From Rhizobium altiplani (lineage in GTDB: Bacteria > Pseudomonadota > Alphaproteobacteria > Rhizobiales > Rhizobiaceae): 64,000 bases of DNA. The translations under genes and the position numbers were made by a program. The stretch spans positions 44,562 to 108,561 of the forward strand of contig NZ_LNCD01000036.1 of the NCBI RefSeq assembly GCF_001542405.1. Reading direction: 5' to 3'. How positions within the stretch are numbered: the first letter of the stretch is position 1; each line of letters begins with the position of its first letter. The notes beneath the pieces were generated by a model. That model searched no databases and had not been told where the DNA came from. It worked only from the letters and a program-made list of their open reading frames with translations. This document shows, piece by piece, positions 1-9,375 of this stretch.

Positions 1-519
1 ACTGTCGTTGTCATGCTGTGCGCCTCGTAGTACCTTTCCTTGATTGGGTATTGCTGTCTGATTCCGATTTCAAGATATTTGTCCCATCCGACTATTAGCC
101 GGAAACCGCTCAAAACTAAGCGGTTAGCTAATGGCGTCAGGTCTGAAGTTCCAGGGCATGAACGCCTCATTACACGTTGCGAACATGGAATGTGCGTTCG
201 CAATCCTTACCTATGCTCGCGCGCAGTGCCCGTTCCCCAAACGACGGGCGGAGGTCGGCTTCCCCGACATCTTGTGTTTGGGCAAGCCCACCGCCCTAGT
301 CCGCCGGACTTTCCTCATCAGACAAACGGTGGGATCGCCATCGCCAGCGGAAGAAAACTCCATTAAGGTTTAAGCTTGCATTATTCGAGTGTTCCGCAGA
401 TCGGTAGTTGATTGTATTCGTGAAGCGACCAAAGGCGGCCTTTCGGCAATCTCGGCTCGGCGGCCTGCCGCGACAATGGTCTGACATTCCGGCAGAATGC
501 GCGCGGTGGTGATACGGAT
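1..519. other. No gene recognised
   Basis: Open frames here are short, overlap on both strands and match no family I recognise. The sequence is probably debris upstream of the TonB receptor remnant that follows. Confidence 0.4.
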
Positions 520-716
520 GTGAAGGCACATTCTCTCAATCGCATCCTCGTCAACACGGACGGCAGCTGGCCGACGACCGTGGTGACGGAGAACATGCGC
601 GCCTAGCAGATCAACAATCAGCTTGATAGCCAGTTCGATACCGGCAGCGTCTCCCACACGCTGCTCGGGGGCTCGATTACACTTGGGTCTTGTCTGACTT
701 CGCCATGGGCAGCTAA
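520..716 (+). pseudogene. TonB-dependent siderophore receptor remnant
   Basis: Reading from 541 gives ENMRA, then a TAG stop at 604-606, then QINNQLDSQF and GSVSHTLLGG. A one-base frame change continues as LDYTWVLSDFAMG before another stop. This order (QLDSQFDTG..HTLLxGLDY) is typical of the middle of the beta-barrel of FhuA/FoxA-like ferric-siderophore receptors in the outer membrane. At least one nonsense codon and one frameshift separate the pieces, and the plug domain and the rest of the barrel are missing. It is therefore a fragment of a dead gene. It may be related to the decayed siderophore ABC ATPase near 11 kb, but that link is inference. Confidence 0.6.
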
Positions 717-889
717 GGCATCGGGATTCGCCGGCGCCACAAAGCTGAAATACTTCAAATCGTTGGCCTCCTCTGCGGCGGCGGGAGCCCCTCCGAAGCC
801 GCGTTGCGACAAAGTCATTACGGCAGGCTATCCAAACCGAAATTGCTCCTAGATAGTTCCACTGTATCTGGACGAATGGAAAAGCACCT

Positions 890-1852
890 ATGGCAACTGG
901 ACTTCTCGCACTGCTCGATGACGTCGCCGCAATTGCGAAACTTGCGGCTGCGTCACTGGATGATATCGCCGCTCAAACAGCAAAAACAGGTGCGAAAACG
1001 GCGGGAGTCGTGATCGACGATGCGGCGGTAACACCGAGATACGTGGTTGGCCTGTCGCCAGCGCGAGAATTGCCAATTATCGCGAAGATCGCCCTCGGAT
1101 CCTTGAAGAACAAGCTTCTCTTTCTTCTGCCGGCGTGTATTTTTCTCGGCTACTTTGCGCCTTGGGCGATCACGCCGCTACTGATGGTCGGGGGCGTTTA
1201 TCTTTGCTACGAGGGAGCCGAAAAGCTCTATGAAGCGATTGCCCCACACGACGCGCACAAGCATGAGGCGGCAGTGATGGGAACATCCGACCCGGTCGCG
1301 TTGGAAAACCAGAAGGTCGCGGGCGCAATCAGAACGGACTTTATACTCTCAGCAGAAATCATGGCACTAACCCTCGCGAACGTCGCCGCTTCCAATATCT
1401 ACACGCAAGCTGCTGTCCTGGCGTCCGTCGGCATCCTCATCACCTTGGCCGTCTACGGCGTTGTCGCCCTCATTGTGAAGGCGGACGACATAGGGCTCGC
1501 GCTCGCTACTTCCTCAGTCGGCTTGGTCAGAGCGTTCGGCCGCGGCCTCGTTATCGGCGTCCCCTTGTTTCTCAGCATCCTCGCAATGATTGGGACCGCC
1601 GCCATGCTCTGGGTGGGCGGCAGCATTCTCGTCCACGGAATGGCCCAACTGGGCTTCCATGGACCGGAACATTTCATTGACACGATTGCAGTCGGCGTCG
1701 GTGCCGTGTCGGCCTATCTCACGGGGGTTCTGCATTGGACGACCACATCCGCGCTTCAGGCAGTGCTGGCGATTTTGATCGGCGGCATGACCATTGTGTT
1801 GGTGCATGTGTCGGCCCGGTTGATCAGGCGGTTCCGACCTCAAAATCCGTGA
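890..1852 (+). CDS. DUF808 (YedI-like) inner-membrane protein
   Basis: 320 aa, the usual length for the DUF808/YedI family. The N-terminus (GLLALLDDVAAIAKLAAAS..DDIA) and the segment around VVGLSPARELPII are the conserved family blocks, followed by about six hydrophobic segments (roughly residues 80-115, 150-195, 215-245, 260-285, 290-310). The family is a multi-pass inner-membrane protein of unknown biochemical function. The ATG at 890 is the natural start because the MATGLLALLDD motif begins directly at it. It stands alone on the plus strand between the TonB receptor remnant and a convergent HAD phosphatase whose stop lies 8 bases away. Nothing seen points to a specific role. Confidence 0.85.
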   Translation: MATGLLALLDDVAAIAKLAAASLDDIAAQTAKTGAKTAGVVIDDAAVTPRYVVGLSPARELPIIAKIALGSLKNKLLFLLPACIFLGYFAPWAITPLLMVGGVYLCYEGAEKLYEAIAPHDAHKHEAAVMGTSDPVALENQKVAGAIRTDFILSAEIMALTLANVAASNIYTQAAVLASVGILITLAVYGVVALIVKADDIGLALATSSVGLVRAFGRGLVIGVPLFLSILAMIGTAAMLWVGGSILVHGMAQLGFHGPEHFIDTIAVGVGAVSAYLTGVLHWTTTSALQAVLAILIGGMTIVLVHVSARLIRRFRPQNP

Positions 1853-1859
1853 GTGGGTG

Positions 1860-2525
1860 TCACTTAATTCTTTCTCGAGTGGCCGCTTCGGCGAGCTCCG
1901 CCGGCGTTTCGATCAATAGATCCGCGCCGGCGTGTTCCAGCTCCTCTTTCGTCCCGTAGCCCCAAAGGACGCCAATCGATCGGATTCCGTTCGCATGCGC
2001 ACCGGCGATGTCGTACCGGCGATCCCCAACCATGACGCAGCGATCGCGGTCGAGGCCGTTCTCCCGCAGGATATGGGCGATCAGTTCCGGCTTATGGTCG
2101 ATATCGCCAGTCGGCGTCGATCCGTAAATTCCGGCGAACTGCGAATCCAGCCCCTTATTCTCAAGGATTCTACGCGCGAACGTCTCGCGCTTCGACGTGG
2201 CCAAATACAGCCTTGCGGACCGGCTCATTGCCCGCAGAGCCTGCGGTATCCCGTCATAAACCTCGCTGAGGAGCAGGCCGCCAGCCCCGTAATCCTGCCG
2301 GTAGGCATCGACAGCTTCTGCGACGCGATCATCCCCTAATTGCTTAAGAAGGTAAGACATGACGTCTTCAATCGGTGGACCGATGATCGATGCGATGTGC
2401 ATCGCTGGATCGGTTGCATGCCCGAGCGCGCGCAGAGCAGCACGGCAGCTTGAGAGGATGCCGGGTTCCGACGCGATCAGCGTCCCATCGAGATCAAGCA
2501 GGATTGCGGAAGGGTCAGATACCAC
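1860..2525 (-). CDS. HAD-superfamily phosphatase (Gph/PGP-like)
   Basis: 221 aa from a GTG start. The nucleophile motif I is LLDLDGTLIAS at the very N-terminus, a cap domain follows (residues about 18-85), the motif II region is YLATSKRE, and motif III/IV is VMVGDRRYDIAGA with the conserved Lys in DHKPELI. This is the phosphoglycolate phosphatase/beta-phosphoglucomutase-like HAD class, cytosolic and Mg-dependent, and the substrate cannot be told from sequence. The frame stays open a further 58 codons upstream. The GTG at 2525 is preferred because GGAG lies eight bases before it and motif I sits correctly near the N-terminus, while the upstream residues look non-protein-like. It follows the DhaL gene on the same strand after a gap of about 290 bases. 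Confidence 0.8.
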   Translation of the reverse strand: MVSDPSAILLDLDGTLIASEPGILSSCRAALRALGHATDPAMHIASIIGPPIEDVMSYLLKQLGDDRVAEAVDAYRQDYGAGGLLLSEVYDGIPQALRAMSRSARLYLATSKRETFARRILENKGLDSQFAGIYGSTPTGDIDHKPELIAHILRENGLDRDRCVMVGDRRYDIAGAHANGIRSIGVLWGYGTKEELEHAGADLLIETPAELAEAATRERIK

Positions 2526-2818
2526 CAGGCAGTTCTCCGTTGAGTTCCTGAAGGGGCAATAGCGGAAGTGAAACCGAAATACACCCCCAAGAAACCACGC
2601 CAGATGGAATGGCGCCGCTCGGCAACGCGGACCGGTGAGAAATGAGCAGCTCCCGGCACCGATGGGCGTCCTTAAAACCTCAGTCGAGCAGAATGACAAC
2701 TCGGGTCTCGTTCACACAACCCGGTGCAGCCGGTCGAAGTCGGTGTCTCAATCGGCACCGACCCATACAGACCACTGCTTGTGTTGTCACACGCTAACCG
2801 AGGCAGACTGCCTATCGT

Positions 2819-3466
2819 CTATCGGCGCCCCACGAAGTCCGCCATCCGACGGATCAGGAATGCGCCGACCGTGGCGCCGGCGTCCTGCAGACCGACGGTC
2901 TTTTCCTGGAATGCCGCCGCCTTGCCGTGCTGTGCCAGCATGGACTTTGTGGCTTCCAGCGCCTGTTCGGCAGCCTCGGCCGTGACGCTTAGAGCGTCTG
3001 GAAGCGCTGAGCCCGCAGCAGCATGCGCCTCCAGCGTCGTCGCGACAGGATCCAGCACGTCGAGCAGGGTCTTGTCGCCAACCTTGGCCTTGCCACGCTC
3101 GGCAACACCATCGCGGTAAGCCCGCCAGAACGCTGCCATGTCGGCGGTATCCAGCGCTTCCTTGCCTTCCACCGCCTTGCTTGCCCGGAGAAACCCTGTT
3201 GCCGTCAACGTGCCCATCGTGGAGGGAGCTGTACGTGCCATGGTCGCCCCGGCGGTGCGCAGAAGCTTGGCTATACCGGCTGCCTCGCCTTCAGCGTCCA
3301 GCGCTTCCGCCGCGGCCGAGAAGGACTTGCTCATGGTAATGCCGAGGTCGCTATCGCCTACCTTGCCATCAAGCGCGATAAGGAACTCGCGCTGTTCGGC
3401 AAATAGCTCCTTCCAGCTCTTGAAGAGGTCGATAATGTTCGCGGCGTTCAATGTCTGTAGCGTCAT
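2819..3466 (-). CDS. dhaL: DhaL-type kinase subunit (nucleotide-binding)
   Basis: 215 aa, standard DhaL length. DhaL binds ATP or ADP through Mg ions and, with DhaK, phosphorylates dihydroxyacetone or a related short keto-sugar. The Mg-binding Asp cluster is seen as LDGKVGDSDLGITM near residues 30-43. The usual form is GDGDHG, so the His is replaced by Leu here. The glycine/serine nucleotide loop (GATMARTAPSTMGTL) follows near residues 75-90. The ATG at 3466 lies only 4 bases beyond the DhaK stop, which shows translational coupling. The frame is open further upstream inside dhaK, but that part is not DhaL-like. No DhaM phosphocarrier is present, so an ATP-dependent rather than PTS-dependent kinase is likely (inference). 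Confidence 0.87.
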   Translation of the reverse strand: MTLQTLNAANIIDLFKSWKELFAEQREFLIALDGKVGDSDLGITMSKSFSAAAEALDAEGEAAGIAKLLRTAGATMARTAPSTMGTLTATGFLRASKAVEGKEALDTADMAAFWRAYRDGVAERGKAKVGDKTLLDVLDPVATTLEAHAAAGSALPDALSVTAEAAEQALEATKSMLAQHGKAAAFQEKTVGLQDAGATVGAFLIRRMADFVGRR

Positions 3467-3470
3467 GGTC

Positions 3471-4472
3471 TCACCCCGCGATGTGCTTGAAGAACGGCGT
3501 GCTTGCGGGAGCCGCGACGAGGCGATCCAGCTCTTCGTCAAGATGCAGGATCGAGATGGAGGCGCCTGCCATTTCCATCGACGTGGCGAACTCGCCGATC
3601 CAGACATGCTTGGCTGTGACGTTGCGTGCTTCCAGAAGCTGCGAGACGCGGCGGAAGAGGATATAGAGTTCCTCCAGTGGCGTACCGCCGAGTCCGTTGA
3701 TCAATACGGCGACATTGTCGCCGGACTTGTAGTCGGTTTCGGCAATGATGCGCTCCATCATCTCGTCGACGACAGCATCGGCAGGCGCGAGCTTCTTGCG
3801 GCTGATGCCGGGCTCTCCATGGATGCCCATTCCGATTTCCATCTCATCTTCTCCGATAGAAAAGGTGGCATGGCCGATCTCGGGAACGACGCAGCTGGAA
3901 AGCGCGACACCCATGGTGCGGGTGCGCAGGCGGGCCTTGTCGGCAACACGCGTGACCTCGTCCAGTGAAAGACCTTCTGCAGCGGCAGCGCCCGCAGCCT
4001 TATAGATGAAGAAGATGCCGGCGACACCGCGACGCTTGTGTTCTTCACCCACGACCGAAGAGGCAACGTCGTCGTTGCCGACGACCTGTTTGACGGCGAT
4101 GCCGTCGAGATCGGCGAGTTCTGCCGCCATGTCGAAGTTGATGATGTCTCCGGTATAGTTTCCATAGATGTAGAGCACGCCGGCGCCCTGATCGATGTGT
4201 TTTGTGACCTGGTACATCTGCTCTGCGCTGGGTGACTGGAAAACCCCACCGACGGCCGCGCCATCAAGCATTCCGTCGCCGACGAAGCCGAGGAAGGTAG
4301 GCAGGTGACCGGAGCCCCCACCGGTGGCGATGCCGACCTTGCCTGTCTTGGCCCTGGCGGCGACGAGGCAGCGCAGGTCACCAGCTGTATAGGTGACGGC
4401 GGGATGGGCTTTGTAGATGCCTTCGAGCATCTCGTCGACGAAGTTGACGGGGTCGTTCAGGAATTTTTTCAC
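3471..4472 (-). CDS. dhaK: DhaK-type kinase subunit (substrate-binding)
   Basis: 333 aa from GTG, preceded by GGAGG at five-base spacing. DhaK holds the keto-sugar as a covalent hemiaminal on a histidine. That residue is visible as H218 in GMGIHGEPG, the same number as in the E. coli enzyme. The second active-site motif GGGSGH is at residues 51-56, followed by Leu instead of the common Glu. It lies directly downstream of a sugar ABC permease (20-base gap) and upstream of dhaL. The cluster thus imports a small sugar or keto-polyol and phosphorylates it on entry. In other bacteria, DhaK-family kinases outside PTS systems act on erythrulose isomers or dihydroxyacetone. Which substrate applies here is not decided by the sequence. 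Confidence 0.9.
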   Translation of the reverse strand: MKKFLNDPVNFVDEMLEGIYKAHPAVTYTAGDLRCLVAARAKTGKVGIATGGGSGHLPTFLGFVGDGMLDGAAVGGVFQSPSAEQMYQVTKHIDQGAGVLYIYGNYTGDIINFDMAAELADLDGIAVKQVVGNDDVASSVVGEEHKRRGVAGIFFIYKAAGAAAAEGLSLDEVTRVADKARLRTRTMGVALSSCVVPEIGHATFSIGEDEMEIGMGIHGEPGISRKKLAPADAVVDEMMERIIAETDYKSGDNVAVLINGLGGTPLEELYILFRRVSQLLEARNVTAKHVWIGEFATSMEMAGASISILHLDEELDRLVAAPASTPFFKHIAG

Positions 4473-4492
4473 GGGGGTCCTCCGGGACTGGG

Positions 4493-5527
4493 TTATTTCT
4501 TACGCTGGCGCGTGACGAAGAAGGCGGCCGCCAGCAAGATAAAGCTGCCGACGACGAGGCGCTGCCAGGTGCTGGGAATACCGACCATGACGAGCACGCT
4601 GTTGAGCACGACGATCAGCAGCACGCCGAGAAGAGTGCCGAGGACCGTGCCCGTGCCGCCGGTGATGCGCGCCCCTCCGAGCACGACGGCGGCAATGACG
4701 TTGATCTCGGTGCCGACGAGATCGAAGGGGTTTGCCTGCCGATTGGCGCAAACATGGATGATGCCGGCTAGACCGGCGAGGGCGCCCGCATAGCCGAACA
4801 GGAAGACATGCACGGTGCGCAGGCTGTAACCGAGACGGCTTGCGATATCGGCATTGCCGCCAACGGCAAAGATTGCACGGCCCATCAGGGTGCGGTTCAG
4901 AATCCACCAGGTCACGAGCGCCGCGACGGGCAGAACGAGGAAGTAGAACGGCAGTGTGATGAGCGCGCCATTGGCGGACTGAAACTGGACGAGCGGCATG
5001 CGGCCGAAGGCGCCCATCTGCGGTGGCAGCGACATGATCCAGACTGTGCCGATGAACGAGAGCAGGAAGCCGCGGAAGAGATACTGTGTGCCGATGGTCA
5101 CGATCAGCGACGGCACCTTCAGGTGATGGACGAGCAAGCCGTTGATGATGCCAAGCACCGCGCCGCCAAGTGTCGCCATCAGAATGACGACGACGATGGG
5201 CAGGCCTGGCAGGTAGCTCTGCACCAGTACCGTCATCGAGTACATGGTGAAGGCCGCGATCGCGGTGAAGGACACATCGATGCCGCCCGCCGCAAGGATA
5301 ATGAAGACCCCGAGCGCGAAAAGCCCCATGACCACACTGGCGCGGCCGATATCAATGAGCGTCGATGGCTGCAGGAACGCCGGGTTGGCGATGGCGACAC
5401 CGACAACGATCGCTATCAGGAGGAGGAAGGTGATGGTCTCTGGGCGACGGCGCACCAGCTCACCGAAAGTGAAGGAACGCGACGGGCCGTCGGCACCGTG
5501 GAGTTCATCGGTTCGTGAAGCGTTCAT
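4493..5527 (-). CDS. Sugar ABC transporter permease (RbsC family)
   Basis: 344 aa with eight to ten hydrophobic helices, including GVFIILAAGGIDVSFTAIAA and the family block VLGGARITGGTGTVLGTLLG, which identify the BPD_transp_2 (ribose/xylose/galactose) permease family of the inner membrane. The start ATG overlaps the stop of the upstream ATPase gene by one base (TAATG), so the two are translationally coupled. It is one of two permeases in the cluster (the other is at 8208-9230), and they would form a heterodimeric channel with the ATPase. The cytosolic N-terminal tail of about 25 residues precedes the first helix. Confidence 0.92.
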   Translation of the reverse strand: MNASRTDELHGADGPSRSFTFGELVRRRPETITFLLLIAIVVGVAIANPAFLQPSTLIDIGRASVVMGLFALGVFIILAAGGIDVSFTAIAAFTMYSMTVLVQSYLPGLPIVVVILMATLGGAVLGIINGLLVHHLKVPSLIVTIGTQYLFRGFLLSFIGTVWIMSLPPQMGAFGRMPLVQFQSANGALITLPFYFLVLPVAALVTWWILNRTLMGRAIFAVGGNADIASRLGYSLRTVHVFLFGYAGALAGLAGIIHVCANRQANPFDLVGTEINVIAAVVLGGARITGGTGTVLGTLLGVLLIVVLNSVLVMVGIPSTWQRLVVGSFILLAAAFFVTRQRKK

Positions 5528-7092
5528 TACACGGTCTCCGTCGTAGTCGCCAGCATCGCCTTGTAAAGCTGGTCTTCAGTTGCCTGCTCCGCATCCATTT
5601 CCGCGACCACTCGACCGCCGTTCATGACGAGGATGCGGTCTGCGTTCTGAAGGAGTTCCGGCAGGTCGTCGCTGACAATGATAAGACCCATGCCGGCTTC
5701 AGCGAGCCCCTGGATGACGCGGTAGATCGTATCCTTGGAGCCGACGTCGACGCCGACGGTCGGTCCGTGCAGCACGAGTAGCTTGGGCGCGATGCTCAGC
5801 CATCGGCCGATCAGTACGCGTTGCTGGTTACCACCCGAAAGCGCCCCGACCGGCAGGTCGAGATTCTTGGTGTTAAGCCGCATTTCCTCGGAGAGCCGGG
5901 CTGCGATGGTGCGCCCCTCCTGTCGATCGACGACGCCGAAAGAATTGGCAAGGCGCGAGACGATAAGAGCGATCTCGTTTTCAAAGATCGACTTGCCGAG
6001 GAAAAGGCCTTCGGCGAGCCGGTCCTCCGGCACATAACCGATGCCTCGCTCGATCGCCTCGGCGGGCGAGCGTACCGAAACGGTCTGACCCTCGATCGTC
6101 ACCACGCCGCTTGTCGCGGGTGCGACGCCGGTGAGTGCCATGGCAAGTTCATTGCGGCCGGAATCGGCAAGACCAGTAATGCCGAGGATTTCACCCTTTT
6201 TGATCGAAAAGCTCATCTCCCGCACGCCATCAGCAATGAGGCGGTCGACCTTGAGAAGTTCGGCATCGGACGGCTTGCCCGTACGATAGCGCTGAGCGTC
6301 GATGGATCGGCCGGTCATCAGCTCGGCCAGTTCCTTCTTGCTGTAATTCGCGATGGGGCCCTGGGCGACGCACTGGCCATCACGGAAGACGACAGCGTGG
6401 CCCCCGATGCGGTAGCATTCATCAAGCTTGTGGGTGACGAAAAGTACTGCGACATTTTCGGAGCGAAGGCGCTCGACAACACGAATGAGATTGTCCACCT
6501 CGCGACGCGTCAGGGACGTGGTCGGTTCGTCCATGATGACGAGCTTGGCGCGGGTCGCAATGGCCCGTGCGATGGCGACGAGTTGGCGGGACGCAAGCGG
6601 CAGATCGGAAACGATGGTGTTCAGGAAAGAACGGTCGGTCGGCAGCCCAGCGGCGGCGAGCGCCCGTTCGGCGGTCTCCTTCAGTCGCTTGCGGTCGAAG
6701 AGGCGCGCCAGGCGGCCGTTGCCATTGACCAACTGCTCGTTCAGCGCGACGTTTTCGGCGACTGTGAGGTTGGGCAGAAGCGACAGGTCCTGGTAAACCG
6801 TCTCGATACCGGCAGCCAGCGCCTGGATCGGCGTCAGCGACGAAAAGGTCTCACCATCGAGGATGATCTCACCCGAGGTCGGTGCGTGTGCCCCGGACAT
6901 GATTTTGATGACAGTGCTCTTGCCGCACCCGTTCTCACCGAGAAGGTGGTAGGCTTCGCCCGGCTGGAGCGTCAAGTCGATGCCACGCAAGGCATGAACG
7001 CCGCCGAACCTCTTCTGGATGTTTCTAAGTTCAAGGAGCGCAGCCGAATGCTGCGCGTTATGTGCTGGTGCCGCCACGGAAATTGTCCTCAT
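5527..7092 (-). CDS. Sugar ABC transporter double ATPase (RbsA family)
   Basis: 521 aa, typical of RbsA/MglA/XylG proteins with two fused nucleotide-binding domains. The first domain has Walker A GENGCGKST (near residue 55), signature LASRQLVAIARAI and Walker B LVIMDEPTTSL. The second has the degenerate Walker A GLADSGRNELA and an intact signature LSGGNQQRVLIGRWL. The weakened second P-loop is normal for this family. It powers the import channel formed by the two permeases in the same operon. The ATG at 7090-7092 has only a weak ribosome-binding site. The substrate-binding gene is 74 bases upstream. Confidence 0.93.
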   Translation of the reverse strand: MRTISVAAPAHNAQHSAALLELRNIQKRFGGVHALRGIDLTLQPGEAYHLLGENGCGKSTVIKIMSGAHAPTSGEIILDGETFSSLTPIQALAAGIETVYQDLSLLPNLTVAENVALNEQLVNGNGRLARLFDRKRLKETAERALAAAGLPTDRSFLNTIVSDLPLASRQLVAIARAIATRAKLVIMDEPTTSLTRREVDNLIRVVERLRSENVAVLFVTHKLDECYRIGGHAVVFRDGQCVAQGPIANYSKKELAELMTGRSIDAQRYRTGKPSDAELLKVDRLIADGVREMSFSIKKGEILGITGLADSGRNELAMALTGVAPATSGVVTIEGQTVSVRSPAEAIERGIGYVPEDRLAEGLFLGKSIFENEIALIVSRLANSFGVVDRQEGRTIAARLSEEMRLNTKNLDLPVGALSGGNQQRVLIGRWLSIAPKLLVLHGPTVGVDVGSKDTIYRVIQGLAEAGMGLIIVSDDLPELLQNADRILVMNGGRVVAEMDAEQATEDQLYKAMLATTTETV

Positions 7093-7166
7093 GCTGACCG
7101 GTGCGTCGTTGCGCCGGACGGGTCGGCCGGGAGGTAAACCTGCCGGCCGACTGACGGTTTGCGGAA

Positions 7167-8177
7167 TTAGAACAGGTGTTCCTTGTAGGTCGCCTTGTCG
7201 GCCAGGACCATGCCATTGCCGAGGATCAGCAGACCCTTGCCCGGGCCCTTTTTGACCGAGACCTTTTTGTAGCCTTCGACACCGAGGTCCATACCGTCGG
7301 TGACTTCCTTCTTTTCCAGCAGCAGCTTGGCAACGGCGTTCATAGCCATGCCTGCCTTCTGCGGATCCCAGAAGCCGATTGCGGTGATTGCGCCGGATTC
7401 GAGAAGGTCAGCGGATGGGTTCGGAAGACCGGTGCCGACCAGGCAAACCTTCCCGCTCAGGCCCGCTTCGTCGATCGCGCGGCCAACGCCGAGCACGTCA
7501 TTGCCGGCCGAGGTCTGGAAGCCCTTGATATCCGGGTGCTTGCGCAGGATCTCCTTGGCCTTTTCATAGGTGCCGTTTGCGTCGTCGAAGGATTCGTTGT
7601 TCGGATCGACGAGTTCCATGCCGGCATATTTCTTGGCGTTCTCTTCGCCGGCGCCGACCCACTGCATATGAGTGCGGCTACCGAGCGAACCAACGAAGGT
7701 CGTCCACTTGCCTTGCTTGCCCATGCACTCGGCCAGGCGCTCGTTCAGCGCGGCACCGTAGTCGGCATTGTCGAAGGCCTCGACGTCGGCATTGGTGTTC
7801 GCCTGGTTATCTGCTTCGTGAGTCACGACGACGATGCCGCGGTCCATGGCGCGCTGAAACGTACCTTCGAGAACAGCCGGGTCCATCGGCACGACGGCGA
7901 GTGCGTTGACGCCCTTGGCGACGAGATCGTTGACGATCTGCAGCTGCTGGGCCGAATCCGCTGTCGCTGGACCGCTCTGGGTGGCAACGACGTCAGTATT
8001 TGCCTCCTGATAGGCAACAACGCCCGTATTCATACGGTCAAACCACGGAATACCGCTGATCTTGACGACGGTGGCGATGACCGGCTTGTCCTGGGCGGCC
8101 AGCCCACCGATCGAACCTGCGAGCGCGACAGCTGCAACCGTGGTTCCAGCCAAAAGCTTCTTCGAAAACGACTTCAT
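7167..8177 (-). CDS. Periplasmic sugar-binding protein (RbsB-like)
   Basis: 336 aa from the ATG at 8177, with GGAGG five bases upstream. An in-frame GTG at 8189 overlaps that ribosome-binding site and is unlikely. A classical signal peptide is visible: MKSFSKKLLAG, a hydrophobic stretch, then a GLAAQ cleavage region near residue 28. The mature part is a type I periplasmic binding protein of the ribose/autoinducer-2 group: IPWFDRMNTGVVAY at the start, VVPMDPAVLEG, TSAGNDVLGVGRAIDEAG and a final FWDPQKAGMAMNAVA hinge block. It delivers the cluster's sugar to the two permeases. It lies between the second permease gene and the ATPase gene. Confidence 0.92.
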   Translation of the reverse strand: MKSFSKKLLAGTTVAAVALAGSIGGLAAQDKPVIATVVKISGIPWFDRMNTGVVAYQEANTDVVATQSGPATADSAQQLQIVNDLVAKGVNALAVVPMDPAVLEGTFQRAMDRGIVVVTHEADNQANTNADVEAFDNADYGAALNERLAECMGKQGKWTTFVGSLGSRTHMQWVGAGEENAKKYAGMELVDPNNESFDDANGTYEKAKEILRKHPDIKGFQTSAGNDVLGVGRAIDEAGLSGKVCLVGTGLPNPSADLLESGAITAIGFWDPQKAGMAMNAVAKLLLEKKEVTDGMDLGVEGYKKVSVKKGPGKGLLILGNGMVLADKATYKEHLF

Positions 8178-8207
8178 AGTTTCCTCCACGAATATTCCCT
8201 CCTGTTT

Positions 8208-9230
8208 TTACTTCGATGCTTGAGGGACAGGCACCGAAGGGGTTTGCGTGCGGCGACCTGGGGACAGGAAGCCAGCGATGTCGTATCGGCCGATGGCCAG
8301 GAACGTGAGCAGCAGCAGGCCCCACGCAAAATCGCGCACGAAATTGGAAAGGCCGCCGAAATTGAGCAGGCTCGACATGAGCTGCAGGGCGATGGCGCTG
8401 AGTACGACGCAGACGACGCGCCCATAGCCGCCTTCCGGCTTCACGCCCGCCATCACCGCAATGAGGATGGCGATGAGCAGGTACGAGCTGCCGTAGTCGA
8501 ACTTCACATTGACGTTGCGCGCCGCAATGATGATCCCGGCAAGACCCGACAGCGTGCCTGAAATCGCATAGGTGGCGATGATCACGCGGTTCCTCGGAAA
8601 GCCCGCATAAACGGCTGCCCTGGGATTGGTGCCCATCAGCATCAGCCACAAGCCATATGGCGTGAACTTCAGCAGTGCTGCAACGGCGCCGGCGACGAGC
8701 ACGAAGATGAGAAAGCTGATCGGCACCGCAGCAATCATGTCGTTGCCGATACTGGAAAGCAGCGCCGGGCTGCCGACAGCCACGGCCTTGCCGCCCGAAA
8801 CAACGACCGCAAGCCCCATGAAAGCCATCTGCGTGCCGAGCGTGCAGAGGATGGGCGTAATGTTAAGCCGCGAGATGAGAAGGCCATTGATGACGCCGCC
8901 GGCAAGACCGACCAGGATCGCGCCCGCAATGAACAAGAAGCTAAAGGCCGTACCGCTTTCGGACACGGACAGGACGGATGACACGATGACGGCCGAGAGC
9001 ACACCGGACAGATTGGCGAGCGCAATCCCCGACAGATCGATACCGCCATTGCCGGCACACATCGCCAGCATGACACCGATGGCCAGAAGGCCGATTTCCG
9101 GCACCTGACTTGCCATGGACTGGAGATTGAAAACGGAAAGGAAGGAGCCGCCTGAAATCAGGGCGCCTGCCACAAGCAACAGACCGTTTATGACAAGCAG
9201 CATCGCCAGCTGTCCGCCGGTTTTCTGCAT
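8208..9230 (-). CDS. Sugar ABC transporter permease, second copy (RbsC family)
   Basis: 340 aa. The ATG at 9230 is chosen because GGAGGAG stands immediately upstream. The open frame extends 18 codons further into the LacI operator region and is not likely coding there. The protein is hydrophobic throughout, with family blocks CAGNGGIDLSGIALANLSG and AVMAGVKPEGGYGRVV in the BPD_transp_2 pattern. It is the first gene of the minus-strand operon and is 30 bases from the binding-protein gene. Its promoter region is shared with the divergent LacI-type regulator. Confidence 0.91.
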   Translation of the reverse strand: MQKTGGQLAMLLVINGLLLVAGALISGGSFLSVFNLQSMASQVPEIGLLAIGVMLAMCAGNGGIDLSGIALANLSGVLSAVIVSSVLSVSESGTAFSFLFIAGAILVGLAGGVINGLLISRLNITPILCTLGTQMAFMGLAVVVSGGKAVAVGSPALLSSIGNDMIAAVPISFLIFVLVAGAVAALLKFTPYGLWLMLMGTNPRAAVYAGFPRNRVIIATYAISGTLSGLAGIIIAARNVNVKFDYGSSYLLIAILIAVMAGVKPEGGYGRVVCVVLSAIALQLMSSLLNFGGLSNFVRDFAWGLLLLTFLAIGRYDIAGFLSPGRRTQTPSVPVPQASK

Positions 9231-9245
9231 GATCTCCTCCCATTT

Positions 9246-9256
9246 GTTTACTAAAC
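9246..9256. promoter_or_regulatory. LacI-type operator O1, GTTTACTAAAC
   Basis: A perfect 11-base palindrome (GTTTA-C-TAAAC) lies 16 bases upstream of the permease start. A half-site, CACTAAAC, follows at 9269-9276. The same half-site pair occurs again at 9376-9386. Two near-identical palindromes in the gap between a LacI-family gene and a divergent sugar operon are the expected binding sites of that regulator. Confidence 0.75.
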
Positions 9257-9375
9257 AATGTCCATCTTCACTAAACGCTATCAAAGGATATTTGCGCTGA
9301 CAAGCCCCGTTTTTGCGGCTTCTCGGTTGCGAATGGCCCCAAATTGGCTTAGGTCTCGCAAATACCGCTTAAATC

